Below, one piece after another: positions 1 through 6,041 of a DNA stretch of 13,536 nt; position 1 is the stretch's first letter; each line of letters begins with the position of its first letter. Location: the NCBI GenBank assembly GCA_007122565.1, contig SKTJ01000113.1, positions 1-13,536 of the forward strand, given 5' to 3'. The translations under genes and the position numbers were made by a program. The stretch is from Syntrophomonadaceae bacterium. GTDB lineage: Bacteria > Bacillota > Dethiobacteria > DTU022 > UBA8154. The notes under the pieces were generated by a model. It had not been told where the DNA came from. It did not search any database and worked only from the letters and a program-made list of their open reading frames with translations.

Positions 1-378
1 ATGATCGCTCTTCCTGCTGAAATCATTAAAACAAATGGATTGCTGGGACCGGAAGAAAGAGAGATAATGAAGCAGCACTGCGAAACAGGTTATCGTATCG
101 CCAAAGCCGTTCCTGATCTGAATTATATGGCAGATAAAATCCTGGCTCACCACGAGCGGTGGGATGGTCAGGGTTATCCTCACGGCATAAAAGGTGAAGC
201 AATACCCCTGGTTTCCCGTATTTTTGCTCTGGTAGACGCTTTTGAAGCCATGACCGCAGGCAGGTCTTATAAAAAACCCATCAGCCGCACAGAAGCACTT
301 GCCGAACTTCAGAAAAACGCCGGCAGCCAGTTTGATCCATTGCTGGTGGCCAAATTCACCGAACTGCTCGTCAAGTGA
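1..378 (+). CDS. HD-GYP domain protein, C-terminal part (probable c-di-GMP phosphodiesterase)
   Basis: This is the last 125 residues of an HD-GYP domain, a variant HD phosphohydrolase domain that in characterised members hydrolyses cyclic di-GMP at a metal centre. Visible are the segment ALPAEIIKTNG that normally follows the HD dyad, H26 in the KQHCETG helix, the HHERWDGQGYP signature (residues 50-60), the VDAFEAMT helix with metal-ligand candidate D79, and the closing GSQFDP motif (108-113). The HD dyad itself lies upstream of the window. The ATG at base 1 is therefore almost certainly internal (equivalent to a K or M in HDIGKIxxP), and the gene is partial. Which sensor or receiver domain precedes it cannot be seen. 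The stop TGA is at 376-378. No clear plus-strand terminator follows. Family identification is strong, but c-di-GMP activity is inferred. Confidence 0.9.
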   Translation: MIALPAEIIKTNGLLGPEEREIMKQHCETGYRIAKAVPDLNYMADKILAHHERWDGQGYPHGIKGEAIPLVSRIFALVDAFEAMTAGRSYKKPISRTEALAELQKNAGSQFDPLLVAKFTELLVK

Positions 379-383
379 GTGTC

Positions 384-416
384 AAAAAAAAACCAGTCGG
401 CTGTGATGCCGGCTGG
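384..416 (-). terminator. Intrinsic terminator
   Basis: Read on the minus strand, CCAGCCGGC (416-408) pairs over nine positions, with one G-U pair, with GCCGACTGG (401-393) around a six-base loop. Nine T follow at once (392-384). On the plus strand no T run follows, so it should act only leftward. It ends the predicted small RNA and would also stop any read-through from the membrane protein gene at 626-961. Confidence 0.85.
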
Positions 417-478
417 CTGAAACGTATATTATCAGGAGTGGTTGAGTAGCGTATTAGGGGGGGTCTGAATATCAACCC
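384..478 (-). ncRNA. Candidate small RNA, about 95 nt, with its own promoter and terminator
   Basis: A sequence-perfect sigma-A promoter (485-513) points leftward, and an intrinsic terminator lies at 384-416, so a short transcript starting near G478 and ending in the U tract is predicted. There is no reading frame with a ribosome site inside it. Near the 5' end, GGTTGA (477-472) can pair with TCAACC (445-440). This leaves a 26-nt loop that displays an unpaired run of seven C (463-457), followed by an A/U-rich linker and then the terminator hairpin. C-rich unpaired tracts are the seed type of several Firmicutes regulatory RNAs, such as RsaE/RoxS, which pair with Shine-Dalgarno sequences. I see no clear sequence match to those RNAs, so the functional analogy is inference. 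Beyond the terminator lies only the antisense strand of the HD-GYP gene, so this is not a leader of another gene. Confidence 0.6.
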
Positions 479-484
479 TATGAT

Positions 485-513
485 ATTATAAGGGTGTTTC
501 CCTTTTCTGTCAA
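485..513 (-). promoter_or_regulatory. Perfect consensus sigma-A promoter (TTGACA-17-TATAAT)
   Basis: On the minus strand the -35 hexamer TTGACA is at 513-508 and the -10 hexamer TATAAT at 490-485, with exactly 17 bases between. No base departs from consensus. The start point would be about G478. No gene with a ribosome binding site lies downstream before the terminator at 384-416, which supports a non-coding RNA product. Confidence 0.75.
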
Positions 514-625
514 CATCCTCCTAAATTTTTATTTTTAATCTTGCCTTCCGGAGGTTTATGCCCGTTCACTCAGGTTCCCCGTTGTAGATTTTTATGAAGG
601 AACTGTTACACTCCTTTCTTTTCCA

Positions 626-961
626 TTAGTGAACCAGGACTATGGCAATGATCACCAGCACTGCAGCAATCAGGGTGCGCCAGTCCGGAACGGTTGAAAA
701 CCAGAAATACGACAAAACGGCGATACTAATGAAATTTGCTATCCAGAGGTAAATGACAAGATGCCAGATACTCTGGATTTCACGAAACCCTGTATTGAAC
801 ACATAATTAATACCAAAGTTGGCGATAAAAATGGCCGGTAGCAGGATCAACGTATAAAGGAAGATGGCCCTGGGGTTGGGTGGGATATTTTTAATTTGAT
901 AAAAATTAATGCTTGTGAGGACTAAGAATACAGGTAAAAACATTAAAATGTATTTAAGCAA
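626..961 (-). CDS. Small four-helix membrane protein, unknown function
   Basis: A 111-residue, very hydrophobic protein with about four membrane segments (roughly residues 2-20, 32-57, 65-87 and 92-111) and short polar links (NFYQIKNIPPNPRA, NTGFREIQ). It ends almost directly after the last helix. The size and four-helix layout recall half-size members of the drug/metabolite transporter superfamily, but I see no diagnostic motif, so this is only a possibility. The TTG start at 961 is favoured because GAGGTG (974-969) lies seven bases upstream. The first ATG (943) would have no such site. The start lies inside the end of the upstream cysteine-cluster gene, giving a 19-base overlap that suggests translational coupling. 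Last gene of a three-gene unit. Confidence 0.7.
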   Translation of the reverse strand: MLKYILMFLPVFLVLTSINFYQIKNIPPNPRAIFLYTLILLPAIFIANFGINYVFNTGFREIQSIWHLVIYLWIANFISIAVLSYFWFSTVPDWRTLIAAVLVIIAIVLVH

Positions 962-1629
962 TTTTTCTCACCTCGCTGCAGGGTAAAAAAGGAGTGCTCC
1001 TGACGGTCGTAAAGAACGGCACGAAAAGAGTCCCCCTGCTGCTCCAGCAACTTGCATAGGAAACGGCGATCCGCCTCGTTGTTGTCGGCAAGACACCAAA
1101 GGGCAAAAGGTGCTTCAAAAAGGGCCCAGGCAGCATTGAGATTTAATGCGATAAACTGACTGCCGCTGTAATAAAGGAGTGTATGGGCAAGGTTAAAAAG
1201 CTCCTCACTGAAGGGTGAAGGTGAAATGTCTTCGTCGCATGGAGCAGCCGTGGTTCCGAATACCCGGCAAATCAGGGGACGAGTTGGATAGATACGGCAA
1301 TGTTCAAGTTCCGCATCAGTATTTAAAAAAGGACAAAGCAACATCCCGTCTTCTTTTAACAGGCCGACCCGATTGGACATCAATTGCTCCATTTGTTCCG
1401 TTGTCCAGTGTTCCTGCAGGAACAAAGTAATGGCCGTAAACTCAGTATAGGACATGAGGATTGAGCCATAACAGCAGTTCGTGCATGACGGAGCACAGTT
1501 ATAACCCGTATGATCTTTAAGCAGAGCAGTCATTTCTTTCATTTTTTGACGGGCGAAATTATTTAAGGGTTCGGGGCGATTAAAAATACCGTTTGCAGTA
1601 GCAAAATCCCGCTCAATTCTTTTTGCCAT
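943..1629 (-). CDS. YkgJ-family CxxCC cysteine-cluster protein
   Basis: A 228-residue protein with the pattern of the YkgJ/UPF0153 family, thought to bind zinc or an iron-sulfur cluster: C45 and CTNCC (49-53), then CPFL (99-102), C111 in HCRIYPTRPLIC, C121 followed by RVF, and C131. The spacing CxxCC ... CPFL ... CxIYPxRPxxCRxF is characteristic. The C-terminal 100 residues are helical and unlike any family I know. No specific reaction is established; relatives have been suggested to act in metal handling or protein modification. I chose the ATG at 1629 over the upstream in-frame start at 1689, because the latter lies inside the methyltransferase gene while GGTGAT sits just ahead of 1629. The gap to the methyltransferase stop is only four bases, so the two genes are almost certainly co-transcribed. 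Confidence 0.85.
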   Translation of the reverse strand: MAKRIERDFATANGIFNRPEPLNNFARQKMKEMTALLKDHTGYNCAPSCTNCCYGSILMSYTEFTAITLFLQEHWTTEQMEQLMSNRVGLLKEDGMLLCPFLNTDAELEHCRIYPTRPLICRVFGTTAAPCDEDISPSPFSEELFNLAHTLLYYSGSQFIALNLNAAWALFEAPFALWCLADNNEADRRFLCKLLEQQGDSFRAVLYDRQEHSFFTLQRGEKNCLNTF

Positions 1630-1633
1630 ATCA

Positions 1634-2467
1634 TCACCGTTTCTGAAAGATAAGCAGATATTCGTGAATCTTATTAATACGGAATACATGGGGATATCCT
1701 AAAGGTCGTAGATTATTGTACTCATCCCGGCGATCCCATATAATCATATCATCGAGCACAAAGCCCAGAGAGAGCATGATTTGGCTTATGTCCATGTGGA
1801 GCGGATAATAAATGTTCTTTTTCCGGATATCCATTACCACCACTATACAGTACTTGCCCATTTTTAAGACACTGTAAACACCGCTGAATACCTTTTGCAA
1901 TTCATCGAGGAAGATAGAATAATCTTCAACGTTTCCCAGATCATACCGCTCTTCACCGTAGTTTCGTATGGGCTTATGATCGGCGGTTCGCCTGGCCGTT
2001 AAAATGTTCCAATAGGGAGGCGAGGTAAGACAGAAATCCACGGATTCCGGGGCAATATGGGAAGATATGTTTCGGGCATCATCTTCGATCACGCGGACCG
2101 CATTTCTGTCAATTTCCCCTTCGTCGTTTCCGTCTGTATCGTTATCGTGCTGCTCTCCCTGCGCATCGACTTGGCGCTTTTTGAACATCTCAATGTATTC
2201 CCCGGAGATCTCCAACCCCACCCCGCGGCGCCCCAGTAACTGGGCCCCCAGCAATGTGCTGCCGCTCCCCATAAAAGGATCCAAAACCGTATCCTCGGGC
2301 AACGTAAAGATTTCTAATAACCGCTCAACCATAGCGAGAGGGAAAAGAGCAGGGTGGGACAACTTCTTTTCCGCCGCGTTTTTTCGAATGTCATTCCAAA
2401 CGCTGATGCTGTAGCGTGTCCAGGTACGCCCGTCCAGATTGTTGGCGCGCAACTTCCCACCAGACAT
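1634..2467 (-). CDS. Site-specific DNA methyltransferase (amino-group, N4-cytosine or N6-adenine), solitary
   Basis: A 277-residue SAM-dependent DNA methyltransferase. HPALFPLAMVERLL (38-51) and DPFMGSGST (63-71) form the motif X/I SAM-binding region. TSPPYW (148-153) is catalytic motif IV, in the SPPY form common in N4-cytosine enzymes but also seen in some adenine enzymes. The order (motif X-I first, motif IV later) is a circular permutation relative to beta-class enzymes, whose C-terminal half this N-terminus resembles. A strongly acidic spacer (about 102-121) joins the halves. The C-terminal part (IIWDRRDEYNNLRPLGYP, 242-259) is highly structured and probably helps fold the active site. 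No restriction endonuclease gene adjoins it, so it is a solitary methylase here. The ATG start at 2467 has GAGG seven bases upstream. First gene of the minus-strand unit with the cysteine-cluster protein. Confidence 0.9.
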   Translation of the reverse strand: MSGGKLRANNLDGRTWTRYSISVWNDIRKNAAEKKLSHPALFPLAMVERLLEIFTLPEDTVLDPFMGSGSTLLGAQLLGRRGVGLEISGEYIEMFKKRQVDAQGEQHDNDTDGNDEGEIDRNAVRVIEDDARNISSHIAPESVDFCLTSPPYWNILTARRTADHKPIRNYGEERYDLGNVEDYSIFLDELQKVFSGVYSVLKMGKYCIVVVMDIRKKNIYYPLHMDISQIMLSLGFVLDDMIIWDRRDEYNNLRPLGYPHVFRINKIHEYLLIFQKR

Positions 2468-2539
2468 AAAATCGCCTCATCTCTAAATCGAGTTAGAAGT
2501 CTAATGTCGAAAATCAAAAGGGCCAGAGCCTACTTTTGT

Positions 2540-2568
2540 ATATTAATCCATTTGGAGGGAATAGTAAA
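2540..2568 (-). promoter_or_regulatory. Possible promoter of the methyltransferase unit
   Basis: On the minus strand TTTACT (2568-2563) and TAATAT (2545-2540) are separated by 17 bases. This would give a leader of about 65-70 bases before the ATG at 2467. Each hexamer departs from consensus at two positions, so this is only a plausible match by eye. Confidence 0.35.
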
Positions 2569-2595
2569 GATTTACAGCAGGAATGATTTTAGGCT

Positions 2596-2625
2596 TTTGA
2601 CCCCGGCTTACTACATTTGACTTTC
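2596..2625. repeat. TTTGAC repeat, copy group 1
   Basis: TTTGAC occurs at 2596-2601 and 2616-2621. The 13-mer ACATTTGACTTTC at 2613-2625 is identical to bases 7399-7411 in a different intergenic gap. Confidence 0.5.
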
Positions 2626-2661
2626 GCCTGTATTATTAACTGTATTTATGAGGTGAAACCG

Positions 2662-3024
2662 TTGTCCGATTTTCTATTTGTGGAACGCTATGTGATCCAG
2701 TTCCTTTATATATTGATTCTATTGCTTGAAGTATACGGTGCAATCGTGATCATCTACTCTTCCAATGCCGTTTTCCTGACCTTTCTCAGAACCAGCAGGG
2801 ACGGCGCCAAAGCGCGACTGACTCTGGCCAGTTACCTCTCATTCGGACTGGAACTTTTTCTCGGCGCAGAGATTCTACGCACGGTAGTCTCGCGCGATCT
2901 GCAGGAAATCAAAGTTTTGTCAGCTATAATCGCCCTGCGCGCCATCATAACCTTGTTAATCCACTGGGAGGTCAGACAGGAGTGGAAAGAATTAGACCGC
3001 GTTAAGCAAGCGGATCCAACGTGA
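2662..3024 (+). CDS. DUF1622 family membrane protein
   Basis: A 120-residue protein with three predicted membrane segments: about residues 9-37, 55-75 and 86-100, the last ending in a charged tail. The segment LASYLSFGLELFLGAEILRTVVS, followed by IIALRAIITLLIHWEV, matches the conserved core of DUF1622 (a glutamate-bearing GLEFLLAADILRT-type helix, then an alanine/arginine helix). The function of the family is not known. The TTG start at 2662 is chosen because GAGGTGA (2650-2656) lies five bases upstream. An in-frame ATG at 2617 has no ribosome site and would add a 15-residue extension not typical of the family. It diverges from the methyltransferase gene, and the exonuclease behind it has its own promoter, so it is probably monocistronic. 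Confidence 0.8.
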   Translation: MSDFLFVERYVIQFLYILILLLEVYGAIVIIYSSNAVFLTFLRTSRDGAKARLTLASYLSFGLELFLGAEILRTVVSRDLQEIKVLSAIIALRAIITLLIHWEVRQEWKELDRVKQADPT

Positions 3025-3048
3025 TACTATGATCGGGGTATGGTAGGA

Positions 3049-3077
3049 TTGCTTTATTAAATAAATTGTTGTAAAAT
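3049..3077 (+). promoter_or_regulatory. Probable sigma-A promoter of the exonuclease gene
   Basis: TTGCTT (3049-3054) and TAAAAT (3072-3077) are separated by 17 bases. A start near 3084 would leave a leader of about 48 bases containing GAGGTGA (3121-3127), four bases before the ATG at 3132. Confidence 0.55.
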
Positions 3078-3131
3078 GTAGACGTATCATAAATATCTGA
3101 TATTTGGATGTCTTCTTAATGAGGTGAATAT

Positions 3132-3941
3132 ATGCCGATTCCCTATTTTTATGAAACAGATTGTTTTAACCTCAATAGGGAAGCACGTCTTAGCAACGCT
3201 GTCATGCACCGGCTGTTAGGGTTGGTGGGAAAAATGTTACCCCGCAGCATCTCCCGCAAATCAAACGAGTGTTATAACTATGATGAAAAATTAATCAACC
3301 GCCTTTTGCAAAAAATTTATTCCGTAAACGAAAACATAGACTGGTCACAGCAGCTGGAACAAGCTTCGTATGTAGTCTTTGATACAGAAACAACAGGATT
3401 GCACCCTGCCAGGGACAAAATCATTGAAATAGGATGCGTTATTATCGAAGACAGCTGTCTGCAAAAAGAAAAGACCTTTGTGGAACTGGTAAATCCTGAG
3501 CGCCCGATCCCCGGCCCGGCCTGCCATATTACCGGTATAACAGATGGAATGGTAGCAGAAAAACGGATCTTGCCTGAAGTGCTAGATGATTTTATGGAAT
3601 TCACGGGTAATAGGGTCCTGGTCGCACACAGTGCTTCCTTTGATCTGGCCTTTCTCAACAGAGAAATAGGCCGTCTGGCACCGATGCGTATCTATAACCC
3701 CGTAATCGATACCTACCTGCTGGCCCGCTTCCTGTTGCCCTGGGCCGGGGATTACTCTCTGAATGGCCTGGCCCGATTGTTTGATATTGAAGTTAAAGGG
3801 CGGCATACTGCCTTGGGAGACTCCCTGGTGACCGCAGAACTGTTTCTAAAACTCCTCACCCTTTTAAAAGAATATGGCATAAAAGATCTTCACGGGCTGT
3901 TACATTACCTGCAGGTGCAAAAAAATATTTATAATTCATAG
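3132..3941 (+). CDS. DEDDh 3'-5' exonuclease (DnaQ / PolC-exonuclease-like)
   Basis: A 269-residue protein. Residues 79-245 form a DnaQ-type exonuclease domain: Exo I FDTETTG (83-89; D84 and E86), the PGPACHITGIT segment, Exo II AHSASFDLAFL (165-175; D171), and Exo III HTALGDS (225-231; H225 and D230). All five DEDDh residues are present, so it should remove nucleotides 3'-5' from DNA or RNA by a two-metal mechanism. It has no polymerase domain and is closer to the exonuclease domain of Gram-positive PolC than to oligoribonuclease. An N-terminal extension of about 78 residues is basic and helical (NAVMHRLLGLVGKMLPRSISRKS) and unlike the core. GAGGTGA precedes the ATG. It ends 21 bases from the stop of the convergent DUF294 gene. 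In many proteobacteria a similar exonuclease also neighbours a CBS-DUF294 protein, suggesting a functional link that is not understood. Confidence 0.92.
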   Translation: MPIPYFYETDCFNLNREARLSNAVMHRLLGLVGKMLPRSISRKSNECYNYDEKLINRLLQKIYSVNENIDWSQQLEQASYVVFDTETTGLHPARDKIIEIGCVIIEDSCLQKEKTFVELVNPERPIPGPACHITGITDGMVAEKRILPEVLDDFMEFTGNRVLVAHSASFDLAFLNREIGRLAPMRIYNPVIDTYLLARFLLPWAGDYSLNGLARLFDIEVKGRHTALGDSLVTAELFLKLLTLLKEYGIKDLHGLLHYLQVQKNIYNS

Positions 3942-3962
3942 GTGTGTATTATTTTTTTATCT

Positions 3963-5894
3963 TTAAAGAATAAAGTGAAAATATTTTTCTGTTATACCCT
4001 GCACACGATTAACCACCATCAGCGCCTCCCGCAGTAAAGTATATTCCCGGTTGCTCAATTCCTGCGGATTTATGTAGTTGTCCGGCTCTTTCCCCTTACG
4101 CATTTTAGCCATGGCATCCCGGATACGCAGCATCATCAGGGTTTCATAGGCAGTTTTGATATGCTCTAAATCATTGCTCTTAAGCAGCTTCAATTTATCC
4201 AGTTTGAGCAGTCTTTCAAAAGTATTGGTCTCCGTAAGCCCTTCATGCAGAATAAATATACGAATACAATCTACAATATGCACAGAGGCCGCTGTTTTCA
4301 GGTTGATCATGTTACGGTATTCGCCCGAACGTTCAGTTTGTATTTGCCGGAACCAATTGACCGGCACTTTTTTAAGCAGAGTATCCTGCAATAAAAATTT
4401 CAGTAAAATGGGAGATAAGCGATACGTCTTGGCCACATTTTGACGAAGCTGGTTGTAAAGCTCTATTTCTCCATATATGGGGCGAAAATCAAGGAAGATA
4501 GTCATAAGGCGCACATTTTGCGGATCAAGCTCCCTGATCCAATTGTTGAGAGTACGATACCAACCTTGCAGTGAATGGCACCAATCGGGGTTGTTGCCCA
4601 TGACCTTTCCATTACAGCGCCGAAAACCGTACTGCTCTAACCCCGCCACCACTTTTTCCCCCAGCTGCAGGAAATACTCTTTTATTTTTTCCTCCTGTTC
4701 CTGGTCTGCTGTATCCTCAAAGATAATCGCATTATCCTGATCGGTGCGGGCAAATTGCTCTTTACGGCCACTGCTGCCCATTGTCACCCAACAGTATGAG
4801 ACCGGCGGCGGGCCATACCCCTCATCTTTCATTTTTTGTTCGGCTATTTCAATAACCTTACGCGTGATCCGATCGTAAAACTCCGTAATAAGCGCAGTAA
4901 TCTCCTGCACAGTGGCCCGTTCCACCAACATGGCCTGCAAAACCTGATCCACATCGGAACGTTGTTTAATCAGTTCTTCAATCGTTGTGCTTCCTTCAAT
5001 CCGGCTGACAATGGCAAAAGAGCCTGTTTCCCTTGATTTGATCAGGTCCTGTATTACAACGATACCACTTAATTTCTGCTCTTCATTTATTACTACAAGA
5101 TGCTTGATACGGTGCTTTACCATTAGCAAAAAAGCTTGATAGGTAAAATCATGCATATTTATGGTAATCAAGTTATCGCTCATAAGCTCAGCGGCGGTTT
5201 TTTTGGCACCTTCCTGTAGATCAGGGCTGAGAAGAACCTTTGTTACCAGATCCCTTTCTGTAATAATGCCCCGCGGCTCATCACTATCCATCACAACAAC
5301 TGAACTGACTCTGTTATTCTGCATAATGGCAGAAACCTGTCTGGCGTCTTCATCAATGGCACATGTTACCACAGGGGAAGTCATAACCTCGTCAACGCGA
5401 CGGCGAAAACCCACTCTGCCCGGTATTTCAATTTCCTCTTCATCGTAAAACTTCTGGTAAAATATGCGTAGGCGGCTTGAGAGTAATTGAAAAAAATAGG
5501 CAGCAAAATCAGGAACTTCGGTCAGGATTTTTTCCAAATGCTCATGGGGAATGACGTAACAACGGGTAAATTCCACAGCCCGGGCTGAAGCCGTATATTC
5601 ATCCCGGGAAAAAACAAAAGACTCCCCCATCAGTTCCAAGGAACCACGGTACCCTGTGATCGTTTGCCTGCCTATCCTGTCCGTGACCGTAATCTCTACC
5701 CTTCCATCAACAGCCAGGTAAAGCACTTGCCGGGAACTTTCCCCTTGAATTGCCACGTATGTACCGGCAGGATAATCCTCCTCGCTCAAAACCGCAGCCG
5801 TTTCCAGCAGTTGAGCCTCCCCCAGGCAATCAAAAGGTTTAATTTTTCGCAATATTTCCACCCGTTTCGCCAGAATACTGCTGTTTGTCTCCAA
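3963..5894 (-). CDS. cNMP-binding / CBS / DUF294 putative nucleotidyltransferase (COG2905-type)
   Basis: A 643-residue cytoplasmic signalling protein with four parts. Residues about 15-135 form a cyclic-nucleotide-binding fold (PAGTYVAIQGESSRQVLYLAVDGRVEI). Two CBS motifs lie at about 168-285, each starting in a typical way (DEVMTSPVVTC, AELMSDNLITI). A GlnD-like nucleotidyltransferase domain (DUF294) covers about 320-470, with GSSGRKEQ (373-380), TDQDNAI (384-390; D385 and D387) and a third candidate acid at D469. The C-terminal helical DUF294_C domain covers about 480-635. By analogy with GlnD it may transfer a nucleotide to a protein, with the CBS and cNMP domains sensing adenylates, but no substrate is known. 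The TTG start at 5894 has AAGGAG (5910-5905) ten bases upstream, and no nearby ATG is in frame. It converges on the exonuclease gene and diverges from the DUF1015 gene. Confidence 0.9.
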   Translation of the reverse strand: METNSSILAKRVEILRKIKPFDCLGEAQLLETAAVLSEEDYPAGTYVAIQGESSRQVLYLAVDGRVEITVTDRIGRQTITGYRGSLELMGESFVFSRDEYTASARAVEFTRCYVIPHEHLEKILTEVPDFAAYFFQLLSSRLRIFYQKFYDEEEIEIPGRVGFRRRVDEVMTSPVVTCAIDEDARQVSAIMQNNRVSSVVVMDSDEPRGIITERDLVTKVLLSPDLQEGAKKTAAELMSDNLITINMHDFTYQAFLLMVKHRIKHLVVINEEQKLSGIVVIQDLIKSRETGSFAIVSRIEGSTTIEELIKQRSDVDQVLQAMLVERATVQEITALITEFYDRITRKVIEIAEQKMKDEGYGPPPVSYCWVTMGSSGRKEQFARTDQDNAIIFEDTADQEQEEKIKEYFLQLGEKVVAGLEQYGFRRCNGKVMGNNPDWCHSLQGWYRTLNNWIRELDPQNVRLMTIFLDFRPIYGEIELYNQLRQNVAKTYRLSPILLKFLLQDTLLKKVPVNWFRQIQTERSGEYRNMINLKTAASVHIVDCIRIFILHEGLTETNTFERLLKLDKLKLLKSNDLEHIKTAYETLMMLRIRDAMAKMRKGKEPDNYINPQELSNREYTLLREALMVVNRVQGITEKYFHFIL

Positions 5895-5962
5895 ATATAA
5901 GGATCTCCTTCCTGCTTTTTATTTTTTCTTGCGTATTTTCTTACAAAATTGATCCTATACTC

Positions 5963-5991
5963 TTGTTTTTTTAGGTCAGTTAATATAGAAT
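5963..5991 (+). promoter_or_regulatory. Probable sigma-A promoter of the DUF1015 gene
   Basis: TTGTTT (5963-5968) and TAGAAT (5986-5991) are 17 bases apart in the gap between two divergent genes. The leader would be about 43 bases, with GGAGG (6029-6033) eight bases before the ATG at 6042. No equally good match was seen for the opposite gene. Confidence 0.45.
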
Positions 5992-6041
5992 TTTTACTGT
6001 TAGCCATAAAACGTTGTTCAGGATAAACGGAGGTTACTAAT

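Noticed and set aside
1215..1430. 71-codon plus-strand reading frame
   Set aside because: It lies entirely antisense to the cysteine-cluster gene, whose family motifs are clear, and has no ribosome site or recognisable product.
3942..3969. T run and TCTTTAAAGA palindrome between the convergent exonuclease and DUF294 genes
   Set aside because: The palindrome is AT-only and overlaps the DUF294 stop codon. It lacks the GC-rich stem expected of an intrinsic terminator.
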